Assembly: GCA_021307315.1 (NCBI GenBank)
Contig: JAJSPD010000019.1
Span: 558,001 to 622,000 of the forward strand
From: Bisporella sp. PMI_857
Taxonomy: Eukaryota; Ascomycota; Leotiomycetes; Helotiales; Helotiaceae
Reading direction: 5' to 3'
DNA: 64,000 nucleotides
The position numbers and the translations under genes are program-made. Shown here one piece after another: positions 34,730 through 44,913 of this stretch. The stretch's first letter is position 1, and each line of letters starts with the position of its first letter. The notes below the pieces were generated by a model that did no database searches, was not told where the DNA came from, and was given only the letters and a program-made list of their open reading frames with translations.

Positions 34730-35574
34730 TTCTTGGTTACCTCCGGTAATTAGTACCTAAGTATAGTAAAATGGCGAGTAGCTTTTGCGCTCCGGATGCT
34801 ATTTGTCTTAGATTAATCCGAAAGCGTTTAGATGGTGTAACTAGCAATAATGACCCCAGCTTGAAAGTGCTGTGCAATCCTACATTCGATGCCAGAAATA
34901 AGGCTCGCAGCTTCGTGCTCAATTGAAGAATGATCTGCAACACGACGTGCCAGAGCAACTTATCTCATAATTTCCAAGGCAGGTAGAGTCTGTCAATTTA
35001 GAAGAGATATCCAAAGTAAAAACTCTCTAATGAAGCGATAACGTGAGAACGAGCACCTGAGTAATATTTCTTGCGTCGCGTACAAGGTGGGTGCATAGCT
35101 TCGAGATAGCACAGCCCAGCAGTGATCATCCCACCAGCCATCACCGCCCCCTCCGCTGATCAATCCCAGACCAGCCAAAACAGCCAGAGTTCAGAGGCTG
35201 AGTCTACTACCAACCAGCTTCGTCGGAAAGGTGGGCTACGACAGAATAGGCTGGTTCTATTTGTCTTAAGTATTGCGATCCTTCACTTGCATTTTTAGAT
35301 ATTGATGTCGATTAAGCTATGTCCAATAAGTAATATTCTTTCAAGAATATAAGTATCAATATGATTGCGGTTAGGTTTAGCTCGTTGCTTTAATTTCAAA
35401 AGAATGTTGCTATAAAATGCTATACTAACACTAACCTAGTACTATAAGTGATATATTACATGTATAGAAAATGAGTATTATACGCGGTCCTGTTATGGCC
35501 AACAATAGCACGCACTGGGATATAAACATGTGAGTACCATGCGTTCCTATTAGCCAACTCATGCACCAGAAGAC
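34730..35574. other. Intergenic region
   Basis: About 0.8 kb without recognisable coding sequence, between two decayed genes. Short frames of 60-73 codons have no motif. Confidence 0.45.
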
Positions 35575-36312
35575 TCAGCCTTGAATATCTGAGGATCCTG
35601 TACACGGGTTAACCCATGGCAGGAATCCCGGGGAGCGTCTTTCTCCATGGGGTCAAAGATATGCTGCTTAGCCGTGTCAAAGACCTCTGGGCCCTCCCTT
35701 CAGTGCTTTTCCACTGCGTCTATTAATTGCCGTGATATGGAATTTGAAAGAACGATCTCCTACTATAAGTCGTGCAGCAAAAACAATTAAGTATAAATAA
35801 TCCTTTCGGCGCTAGCACGGATGTCCGATCTCGCAACTATGGCGTTGACTTTAGAGGAGTCGGTCACAGAATTGCACTCTGCTTTGCCGCAACAGTAGGA
35901 GTCTGTACCTTTCCGGGCCGGTCAATGGCGCATCTTCATCCAAAAAAGGACACTCCTCCGTAGTTCTCGTAAGTAAATTCGCTAGAGACCCAGGTGTTGT
36001 GTCTTATCGAGCCTGGGTTTAAGTCACCTCTACTGATGCTACATGGACAGTGGGTAGCACTTACCAGAAGTTCGGATATTCAACACATCTCCGCATATCC
36101 CGCATATACATATAGAACTCCAGGATTGTGTGGGGCTTGCTCACCTGTCGCCAGAGGACTTGAAACAATGTCGGTGCTCCTGAAATAATCTTTGGATTTG
36201 GAGGAGTATCGGGAGCCGAGAGGTAATCGCCCTCCTCTTTTGAAGATGTGCTGTGGTGGCTTGGGAATCTGATGCGTCTACGGCGGTGGTCTTCCCGGCC
36301 CGTAAGGAGCAT
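35575..36312 (-). pseudogene. RGS-domain protein relic
   Basis: The 5' part (36312-36061) reads 'GAPTLFQVLWRQ' and 'EFYMYMRDMRRCVEYPNFW', then a GTAAGT donor. This fits the start of an RGS domain like that of fungal Rax1-type proteins. The 3' part (35813 to about 35600) reads 'SAERIIYT', 'EIVLSNSISRQLIDAVEKH' and 'GPEVFDTAKQHIF', matching the RGS C-terminal half. One frame holds throughout that half but is broken by TAA at 35787-35789, TAG at 35763-35765, TAG at 35760-35762 and TGA at 35700-35702. RGS domains speed GTP hydrolysis by G-alpha proteins; this copy cannot be made. Family assignment is from remembered motif spacing. Confidence 0.6.
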
Positions 36313-36422
36313 CTGGAATTTCTTTGGCCAGTACTGTCTCAGTTCTTGATTGGGATTCTATCGAGTCGCAGCGTTTGAGTAGAGCGGTACCGCTGTCGGT
36401 AATACTTTTGTTATTAATCGTC

Positions 36423-37060
36423 TTAATGAGCCTTCTGGAGCGTTTTTGATTTTGTCATCAGTCTGGTTGCAGTTGTGGCCTTCTGTAACTGTTCTGCGCC
36501 GCTTTGGTTCTGAGAATAGTGAGCTGAGACGGTGCAATTCAAATCAGCTGTCGATGGTTCAAAGGGGAAGTTTCCCAAGTCCATAAGTGGCGGACGCAAG
36601 ACGGCCTGAACGATAGTGGCCTGAGAAACCATTTCTCCTTCCTTCTGAATCTCGGTCATACGACTGAGCCGAGCCTTGCGATACAGCGGATGATTCATCA
36701 AGAGCTCGCTAAAAGCAAACATTTCATCGCAAATGATAGGAGTCTTACGATACGTACGACTGGAATTCGTACACAAAAAGTCCGTGGCCTAGGCCAGCTG
36801 TGTGATGTTCCAGTTTATCGGCACCATGTATTGAAGTGCCAATATTTCTTGTAGCTTTCCTTTAAAGACATAGCGGTCCATATCGCCTTCTCTAAATGAT
36901 GATTGAGAAGGAAATGGAATGTGGCATGCCTTAAGGAGATCTTCATACTGTTCCAGAAGTTGCGATTCGAATCGGACCTCTAGCGCCTCGTCATTCTGAG
37001 TCAGAACTTCTTTGATTTGGCTTAGCTGGAAGCGAATTGATTTGCATTATATGTGTAGAG
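36423..37060 (-). pseudogene. Broken ORF of unknown family
   Basis: A long minus-strand frame reads through 'QIKEVLTQNDEALEVRF', 'SQLLEQYEDLLKACHIPF' and 'YVFKGKLQEILALQYMVPI', is cut by a TAG at about 36787-36789, and goes on in the same frame to a stop at 36423. The first half is charged and helical (coiled-coil-like). I do not recognise the family. A single stop with coding-like sequence on both sides suggests a decayed gene rather than chance. Its upstream exons may lie at 37080-37400 but could not be joined. Confidence 0.4.
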
Positions 37061-37912
37061 AGGTAATTTTGAAAACGCTAGATTCGAATCGTGCGGCACG
37101 TCTCTGGCAAGCTCATAGTGTGTCTGCGGCTTGAACAACTGTTGCAAGGACGCGGATAGTAAATATCAGTGGATCCGGCGCGGCTGTGTTGATCGTAGAT
37201 ACGTCTTCAATACTAAGCGCATATTTGGTTTTAGTTTCAGGTAGTTGTTAATAATATATCTGACAAAAAGTCGAGCATTGTCTTTTCGATGGAAACTCAG
37301 CCTAACGGTGTAGTGAATGTCTCTGGGTCCGTATCTGTACTGAAGAAATATATTACTGCCCTGTCTCTTTGCAATGCCGACATTTCGAGACAATAAATTA
37401 TTATGCAATTCTAGAATAGAGTGATTCAGGCTGGTAATTCAACAAAGTCTCAACAACCGGTTGATCGGGGCATCTCATGATTTTAAGAATGGCATGATCC
37501 TTCCATGAGACTAGTTAATGTGTAGCACACAATGAATTAACATCCTTCGATAATAGAAGATAGGTAAAGCTCTTTCCCGAACAGATGGTGCACAATGGAC
37601 GTCTAGAACCTCGAAGTGAGGTGAACGTCAAAATGCAACTGAAAACGCCATATGATAAGCTCATGTATTTGGTAGGACGTGGCTAGCGTAATTATGCAAC
37701 AAGACGAGCCGGGCAACTCGGCGGCGCCTAGTACAGCCAGCATATTGACTGGCATATCAATAGGTGACTAGACAAGAAGTGTGGTTCAGTCGCCTTCGAT
37801 TTTTTCGAACTTCCCCGTTCCGGTCTCAGTAAATACGACCGATAAGACACATCGACAAAATGACGATAATTGAGGGATTTCGTGAAACCACTAACTTTTT
37901 GTCCTAATCAGA
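37061..37912. other. Unassigned sequence between relics
   Basis: Nothing confident. An 80-codon minus frame (37166-37408) is rich in basic residues and may be an exon remnant, but no motif supports it. Confidence 0.4.
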
Positions 37913-38930
37913 ATGGCCGATCCTCTGAGCATCACAGCCAGTGTTGTCATGGTTGCGGCGTTTGCATGCTCACGCTGGAAGGCTTTGAATGACGCGTTTA
38001 GCAATACCCATAAATTCCTTCCTAACCGCCGAGGCGATCTCAACACGATCCAAAATCTTCTTCAGTCGTTTGATAAACGTCCTTGGCGGCGTCCAGAACT
38101 CTACTCTTTCCCTAAACCAACAAGCATGCTTCATTAACGTCAATCCTGCAATCTGACACAATTAGATCACATGTCGCAATTTCGTCGCAAGACTATCCAA
38201 AATGATCTCCCAGTCCGACCCCGATCATGTGAACTGGTTTGATAGAACAAGTCTTTACTTCAATAAAAATGATGTTTCGATGCTGAAAGCCGCGCTAGAA
38301 CAAGACAAGCAAACGCTCAACATTGATTTAGGGATAGCCACCTTATAAGTATCCAGGTCCATAATCTTAACTCGCGAGATTCACAAGCATTTGACGCAAA
38401 TATAGCAGATTCAATATCCGAGTTTATAGGCAGAGTAGAAGGTCTCCAACTTGCTATGAGCTCATTATCTTCAAATGGGGTTGCCCTCAAGTAAGAAGGT
38501 GAAGCTATAGTTCTCAATTTATTGGACCAGCAAGACGCCATTCTTAAACACTACTTCAAAGTGTGTAAATCGGCTGCTAGTAACATGTCGGCGGATGTCG
38601 CCAAGGCTTTCTCTTGCCAGCGTTGAGCGAAAAGAGGAAAGAAGCCCCTTAGGCCCGTCCCCCCCCCCCCCCCCCCCCCCCGGCATGGAGAACTTTGCTC
38701 CTAATCTCATATTCGTCCCTGCCTGTTGTGTCTTAGGAGCCTTAGAAGAAGCACAAGATATCGTCGTAGTAGGCATGTTATGTTAATCGAGGGGAATTGA
38801 TGCAAGAGGCAGTGTTGCGGGCCGAGGACAGTGAACATTATTGCGAGAGGCTAAAAAAAGAATGGGAAAAGATAACTACAAAGAGCGCTCATGCCGGACT
38901 TCACATACGATGTAAGTATATGTAATTAGC
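37913..38930 (+). pseudogene. Relic with HeLo-like fungal N-terminal domain
   Basis: It starts 'MADPLSITASVV', the hallmark of the fungal N-terminal domain found in NLR-like, ankyrin and azaphilone-cluster-L-type proteins. Further matches appear in shifting frames: 'DLNTIQNLLQSFDK', 'DHVNWFDRTSLYFN', 'LKAALEQDKQTLNID', 'FDANIADSISEFIGRVEGL', 'LLDQQDAILKHYFKVCKSA'. A proline run coded by the poly-C tract and 'LRAEDSEHYCERLKKEWEK' follow. Breaks include a frame change near 38075, a stop near 38347 and a stop after 'GVALK' (about 38492). Such domains are thought to act in self/non-self or cell-death signalling. The relic ends about 250 nt before the HET gene start and on the same strand. Confidence 0.65.
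38659..38681. repeat. Poly-C tract of 23 nt
   Basis: Twenty-three consecutive C residues. In the relic's reading frame it codes a proline run just before 'GMENFAPNLIF'. Length is probably unstable and hard to sequence, so the count may be inexact. Confidence 0.9.
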
Positions 38931-39177
38931 TGTCCCTCGAATGTTTACATATCTACTCCAAATACCCTACTGATCAAGCTTTATGAACAACATCCATGCA
39001 CCATTGTTGAACACTTCACATCCCGACCCCCATCCTGCAACAACTGTGGGGACGGAGGAATATTTACCCGCGATTATTATTGTCTTTACATAAATATATT
39101 TAACATTCACGTTGCGCTACAAGCACTTTTCTGTGCGCATATTCTGTTTGGTTACGACTGAGGAATACTTCGTCGCC

Positions 39178-40728
39178 ATGCGCCTCCTCAACTCGGCAAC
39201 TTTGAAGCTCGAAGAGTTCTTTGATGATCACACTCCAAAATACGCAATTCTTTCGCACAGATGGCTGAATGATGAGGTGTCTCTCCAAGACATGCAAGAT
39301 GGCACAGCAATCAAGAAGGCAGGACACGCCAAACTCAAGCTGTGTTGTGATCAGGCCGCTATGGACGGATTACAGTACGCCTGGGTCGATACCTGCTGCA
39401 TCGATAAGACAAGCAGCGCTGAGTTGACAGAGGCTATCAACTCAATGTATCGATGGTATCAAAATGCGACAGTATGCTACGCGTATTTGTCTGATGTCCA
39501 GACCAGCGAGGTATCGGGTGATGCGAGCTTTGGGAAAAGCGCGTGGTTCACTCGAGGATGGACACTGCAAGAGCTTATAGCACCTGCGAGCGTTGAATTC
39601 TATAATTTCACCTGGCAGAAACTCGGGACAAAAGAAAGCTTGAAGGACGTGATCTCAGAAATAACGAATATCGACGTGGCAATGCTTGAGGGGGTGGATC
39701 CGGAAGCATTCAGTGTAGCGAAAAGAATGTCCTGGGCTTCGAAGCGAACAACAACTAGGCCCGAAGACAGAGCTTACAGCCTTCTGGGACTGTTTGAAGT
39801 CAACATGCCCCTGTTGTATGGTGAAGGTGAGCGGGCATTTATCCGACTTCAAGAAGAGATTATGAAGCATTCGGATGACCAATCCCTCTTTGCTTGGAAA
39901 AGCACCAGCAACGGCTACCGCGGGCTTTTAGCGAAATCTCCTACCGATTTTGACGACTGCTACAACGTCGTCTCGTCTAGATCTAAATGGAATCAAAACC
40001 CATACTCAGTTACAAATATGGGTTTGTCGATTGAGTTGCCTATGGTAGCCTGGGCTATGGAGACGTATCTCGCTGCACTTGATTGTGAATTAGAGAATAT
40101 TCCAAATAGTCGCATCGGGATCTTTTTACAACTTCTACCAGACAACGGTCAGTATGCCAGAGTACTGCTAGATGGAACGGATACCCGGACCTTTGAGTCG
40201 GGACTGGCATCAAAAGCCCGATACAAGCGGATCTATATTCGACAAAAGGCCTATCGTCCTTATCTGCCTATAGATGGGTTTTACGGATTCTGGATTCGAA
40301 CATTGCCAACAAAAATCACAACTAATTCAAGGCAGGGCGGCGACAAGGTCTCGGAAGTGAACTCATGGAATCAGTGGTCCGATGAAGACCGGATACTTGA
40401 AATACCAACAGGATCGAGTGGCACCGCTGGAGCAATAATGTACAGATCGAAATCTGGATCCAAGGCTCTGAAATTAGGATTTGACCCAGATTTCAACCCT
40501 GTTTGTCAATTTGGAGGTCATTTATTCAGTCCTGTGGACCCCCCTATGAATCCACAATCCATTGAGGCCCAAATGCACCCTTCATGGATGCTTCAAAGAA
40601 GTGATTATCTTCACAAGGGCGACAGGCTGGTAGGATACAACGAAGAACACTATCCCTACCAAATATCGATAACGGACCAGACGATCGGAAATCGGAAAAT
40701 GTGGGTTTTAGACATTTTGGACACATGA
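39178..40728 (+). CDS. HET-domain protein
   Basis: Single exon, 516 residues from the ATG at 39178. That ATG was chosen over the frame opening 66 nt upstream because 'MRLLN' is the usual beginning of this subfamily. HET motifs appear in order: 'YAILSHRW' (22-29), 'YAWVDTCCIDK' (67-77), 'YAYLSDV' (101-107) and 'WFTRGWTLQELIAP' (123-136). Then comes the common 'RPEDRAYSLLGLF' and 'LLYGEGERAFIRLQEEI'. The C-terminal 280 residues have no known domain. HET proteins trigger heterokaryon incompatibility and programmed cell death in the cytoplasm when a partner allele differs. The gene is intact in a neighbourhood of broken ones. Confidence 0.92.
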   Translation: MRLLNSATLKLEEFFDDHTPKYAILSHRWLNDEVSLQDMQDGTAIKKAGHAKLKLCCDQAAMDGLQYAWVDTCCIDKTSSAELTEAINSMYRWYQNATVCYAYLSDVQTSEVSGDASFGKSAWFTRGWTLQELIAPASVEFYNFTWQKLGTKESLKDVISEITNIDVAMLEGVDPEAFSVAKRMSWASKRTTTRPEDRAYSLLGLFEVNMPLLYGEGERAFIRLQEEIMKHSDDQSLFAWKSTSNGYRGLLAKSPTDFDDCYNVVSSRSKWNQNPYSVTNMGLSIELPMVAWAMETYLAALDCELENIPNSRIGIFLQLLPDNGQYARVLLDGTDTRTFESGLASKARYKRIYIRQKAYRPYLPIDGFYGFWIRTLPTKITTNSRQGGDKVSEVNSWNQWSDEDRILEIPTGSSGTAGAIMYRSKSGSKALKLGFDPDFNPVCQFGGHLFSPVDPPMNPQSIEAQMHPSWMLQRSDYLHKGDRLVGYNEEHYPYQISITDQTIGNRKMWVLDILDT

Positions 40729-42121
40729 GCACGGCATCTCTAGCGGGTATATCCGAATAGGAAAGCATACCTGGATGAGGTGGCTCTAGGCATAAGATTT
40801 CAAAATCTAGGCAACCTTAGGCATATAGTTTAAGATGCCTAGGCATGTCTAAGGCCTGGGTGAGATGTTAAAGTATAGAACTAGAATATAATTGACTGGA
40901 TCTAATTTTTGCCGACCCAAATCGCGATTTAACTAGCCCAGCGTCACTTCAGCCCAAGAGATTCCGTCTCAAAGTTATGATAGTTCCCATATATCATTGC
41001 TTTTTGCTCTCTACTTCTTTTCTCTCAGATAATCAATCGTCGCTTCAGCGAGAGTCACTACGTTAGAAAACGGGTTATCCGATCAAGGATATGCGACTTT
41101 AATTCATATGACAGCCAACCTCAGCAGTACTGCCCTAACTGTCACGAACCGCATAAATACTAGGTATGGGTAGGTACAGAACAGGTGGTATTAGTAGCGA
41201 AGCATTGGCACCCCTGATGGTACGAGAGGATCAGTAGTACCAGCGATGTTATAGCACGAATACAAGGGTAGCAACTACTGATGGCTGGTACTGAGGGAGA
41301 GATAGTACTAAACAAAGAAACGCCAGCACACTCGTTAATGAAGTATCTTTTTAATAGTTTAATTAGCCTAACACAAACCTTTTTAACCACTGCAACACAG
41401 CAGACCTTGCGTACAATACAAGCTTCTAAATGCTTATATCTCTACAATATGCAGTGTAAAATAATTTCAAATCCACCTGATTGGCCGCACTTTAACCACG
41501 GAAAAATCTGTTTTCGCTGTCGTCACGTGCTGTGCTATCGCTTAGTAGGATCCACGTGATCCATGCATGGGTATCAACATCACAACTTTTGACCCTCAAC
41601 TTTTCTTTTTTAGTTTAGTATTCTCGTAATAGGGTCTTTCTATTAGCCGCTTTAACAGGCTACAGAATTGGATTCGTGATGACAATCACATGACTTACAG
41701 GTAGGCTTCATCACCGATTTCTAACACTTTCACTTTTTAATATACTTTCTAAAATAAATGGATGTAAAACGGCCGCCCGACCAAAGAAATTACACAGCAA
41801 AACAACCTGCATAAATCTTCTAGGCAACTGGGCTAGGGTTCGCCTTGGCATGTATGAAATAGGTAATTAACAATTTTATTTTACATGGGTGGCTTGCTGC
41901 AAGGCAGTATGTGCTTAGTAGATTGGATAAATGCAGAACCACAAGGCATACCACAAGGTATACCACAAGGTGCACAACAAGGCTACCACAGGGCTACCAC
42001 AAAATTGTGATATTCAATGCAGAGCAAGTTTTGAAATAGGATTTTTTTTAATAACCAGCGAATAACATAGAAATAGAGTGTTATTTTTCCTAGATTGTTT
42101 GCCTTCCAGCCTAGCCTTACA
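40729..42121. other. Intergenic region with short tandem repeats
   Basis: About 1.4 kb. Near 40790-40870 there are imperfect CCTAGGCAT/TTAGGCAT-type repeats, and a CCACAAGG tandem array lies at 41938-42003. No gene was seen; frames of 64-92 codons lack motifs. Confidence 0.5.
41938..42003. repeat. ACCACAAGG-type 11/12-bp tandem array
   Basis: About six degenerate copies of ACCACAAGGNNT follow each other with 11-12 nt spacing (41938-42003). They lie just 5' of the small membrane-protein ORF and are probably a minisatellite. Confidence 0.7.
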
Positions 42122-42499
42122 ATGTCCTCAACAAGCGCATCATGTCTCTCCAGCGTCCCTCGCGGCCCTTTCGGCAAAAATTCTACACAGGCTCATTGCG
42201 TGATTAGCAGCGACCTTCCCAACCACAACAGCTCCCAAGTGTTTGAGCGCTGTCTAATCAATGCCACTAGTCCGATCGTCAGCTTTACTTCATCGGAAGT
42301 GCCAGGCTGTACTTACTTGTATGCCAACATCACTAAAGGCACCGATGTCCATGCAATTACGTATTGCCTTATACAGGAAGGCGCAAATTCGGGTTGCTAT
42401 GACGTTGGCTATAGGGCGCCTTCAAGAGGAGTGAAAACAGCAAAGAAGACTTCTTGGATGCTGGGTATTGTTCTTCTTGTTAGTGCTACAATAGGGTGA
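42122..42499 (+). CDS. Small Cys-rich protein with C-terminal hydrophobic segment
   Basis: 125 residues from the ATG at 42122. It has six cysteines, several N-x-S/T sites ('NHNSSQ', 'INATSP', 'ANITKG') and a 'GCYDVGYRAP' motif, and ends with a hydrophobic stretch 'WMLGIVLLVSATIG'. The pattern fits a small surface or endomembrane protein anchored by its C-terminus. However, no N-terminal signal peptide is present from this start; an unrecognised 5' exon is possible, since 'CTTCCAG' precedes the frame. I do not know the family. Confidence 0.55.
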   Translation: MSSTSASCLSSVPRGPFGKNSTQAHCVISSDLPNHNSSQVFERCLINATSPIVSFTSSEVPGCTYLYANITKGTDVHAITYCLIQEGANSGCYDVGYRAPSRGVKTAKKTSWMLGIVLLVSATIG

Positions 42500-43383
42500 G
42501 AAGGTGTCGTTGGTGGGGGGTACTACTTTGGTCTTGGGCATAAACGATCCTTGTTGTTTGGTCTACGGGGATAAGCTTCGAGATAGCTCCCTTCCCCCAG
42601 TACTGTCCGATTAGTCGGCCTGGACATGCCACCTTCAGAAGCAAGCTCCAAAATTCATCTAGTGAAAAATGGCGAATTTAAGAAACGTCAGGTTTCCCGC
42701 CTGAGGCAGTGCTTTGACCACCATAAGGACGAAGATACCGACTATTATATATTCTATGATATATCTCCTTCTCTAAACACAAAATCACCCTCTAATGCGA
42801 GCGCAAACTGCTACACTTTGTCAATTTGAGTCAAAGTTGTGGCCCGAGCAAGAGGAAAATTGAGATGATCATTACCGCTTGCATGTTGATCGACTGGCAA
42901 AAACTGGCGCAGCGTTGAGATTTTTGACTGGGAAGAAAAACGCCAAATTTGGAGTGGTCGACTTATCCCTGGTGTGGCAGAATGATCCCGCTGTATAGCA
43001 TGTATATCGAGCGTCTCAGCGGAGCTGACCATGACAAAAAGTGGACACAACAGGAAGGAGCGCAACCTACATCGGGGATCTCAACGAGCAAATAGAAGGA
43101 CTTTGGAAAGGTACCTTGAGCCAAGCCTGGTACATCATTGATTATGATACTTGGTACAGCCTCCGTTTCAAGATGCACTTCAATTATTGTCTATTCTCAG
43201 CATTCAACCCAATTCGTGGATGACCATACATTTAAAGCATTCATACTAGCAATCATGTATTGTTAACGAGTATTGCAATATGATGTTTAGCACAGATCGG
43301 GAGAGCTATTTGTCCCTTGATAATTGAGAGGCTCTAGAATATAACACCCGTCTCCTATGCTGCATGGTAAATAATCATCCATC
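42500..43383. other. Intergenic region, possible fragments
   Basis: Frames of 60-84 codons on both strands overlap. Two plus-strand stretches (42626-42829 and 43041-43223) look faintly coding but match nothing I recognise and cannot be joined. Confidence 0.4.
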
Positions 43384-44554
43384 TTACTCAATTGACACAA
43401 CCATCTTCTCTCCCGAGACCCCTCTCCTCTCCAAAATCTCGAGACCCTCCAAGATACCTTCGAACTTTCCAGGAACCAGCTTTATAGGATGTGGGATAAT
43501 CTTCCCGTCATCCGACAAGCCTTGTATGGTACGAAACCATCGTTTTCCAAATTTTCGAAACTGGGGATTGGGGTCACTCTGGTAGCCTCGATCTAGAGCA
43601 ATTTTTCCCCCACCGATTGCTAGTCCCATGAGCATTTCTGGCTTCACCGTCTGCCTCGTATGCCCAAACTCCGGATACAACTCAAGGCTAGTTATATCTC
43701 CCCCCGGCTCTACCAAGACATGCATAGCAGAGCTTCATCGTCTTTACGTCAGTCATGGTGTCTAAGGCGTGGCGTAGTGATTTCTTGGTGTATGCTCGAA
43801 TATCGTCCACGCAGGTTGGTGAGTTATAGTCGAAAACTGCATCTACTCCTATCTTTTTACCAGGTCAAAGTTCCTAGGCGAACATGTAGTTACCACTTTC
43901 AAGCTGGATCTGCGATGTCTTGTGAGCCACTAATCTGAATTTCTTACGCTTGGCTAAGTAAAATATATTCAGAAAGAATGACAAATGAGAACTTCTTACT
44001 GCTTAAGTAACCGGATAGCCATTGTCCCAGTTGTAGTGCTCCCTCCATAGACAAGAACATAGAAGGGATCCTTAGCCGGCTCTTCCGGTGTCGCAGTCAA
44101 TTTCAGAGACGGATACAAGGCAAGACCCACAGTTGCAGGTGCAATACCCCCCAATAACAGCTCCGATCTCAAACGACATGCCGTTTAGCAATACCAGCAG
44201 CAAGTCGGCAATCATAGCAACATACTGCGCAAACGAGCCACTGATAAGATCGATGGGATTGGAGCCATGCACAGCACCACAAACCCGCTGGCCAACTTTA
44301 AAAGAGTGGCTCTCAGCAGCTTCAGATCCTATTTCAAGGATTACACTAGCAAAATCGCAGCTGCCTATTGCACCTGGAGATGGGAGGTTTTCTGCCATTT
44401 TGTAGTCGACGGGATTTACGGCCACGGTGACGGCTCTAACCAGAATCATACCTGGCTTGAGTTCTGGAAGTGCGACATCATGGGAGATGTGTAGGTTCCC
44501 ATTAGAGTCTTGAATAATAGCCGTTTGCGTGAGAGGGTACGTGACGGATGGCAT
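43384..44554 (-). pseudogene. trans-acting enoyl reductase (PKS-partner type), two frameshifts
   Basis: Medium-chain dehydrogenase of the LovC-like class. It starts 'MPSVTYPLTQTAIIQDSNGN', then 'PGMILVRAVTVAVNPVDYK', 'GSCDFASVILEIG', 'FKVGQRVCGAVHGSNP'. The cofactor-binding segment 'DPFYVLVYGGSTTTGTMA' and the tail 'PGKFEGILEGLEILERRGVSGEK' follow. One intron (donor GTAAGA, acceptor CATCGCAG, about 43907-43999) joins 'IRLLKQ' to 'SSLKVVTTCSPRNFDLV'. Two single-nt homopolymer changes break it: a six-C run at 44147-44152 (one too many) and a five-T run at 43854-43858 (one too few). Such enzymes reduce enoyl intermediates for PKS-NRPSs lacking an ER domain, using NADPH. Divergent from the lipocalin-type gene. 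Confidence 0.75.
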
Positions 44555-44913
44555 GTTAGTGGTGGGCTCTGAAGTTGCTGGTATTGCGGAGCAACTATTG
44601 GTGTTGTAATTTTAATTGCCATTGAATGACTATTTCCCTAATTTTCTGGATCGCATTTCTAAAGGAAACTTCGACCGGAGGTTCTTTCGGTGTATTGTGG
44701 CCGATGACCGAATGCGGAATGTTGTTACTCTCGGGGTTGTTCGGCCTCGAAACACTCGACATCAATTATCAATCAATGATTCGTAGGATGATTGTGATAG
44801 CATACCGAAATATCCCAGACGAATTACTCTCACTTGGATTCTACATGATATACCTACTGAAGCGCTCATTTTGTATAAGCCACACAAAAATATTTCGTAC
44901 TACTACCTATACC

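Noticed and set aside
43041..43223. Fragment of a lipocalin-type gene duplicate
   Set aside because: 'LWKGTLSQAWYIIDYDTW' recalls the 45-kb gene only faintly; no second shared segment was found.
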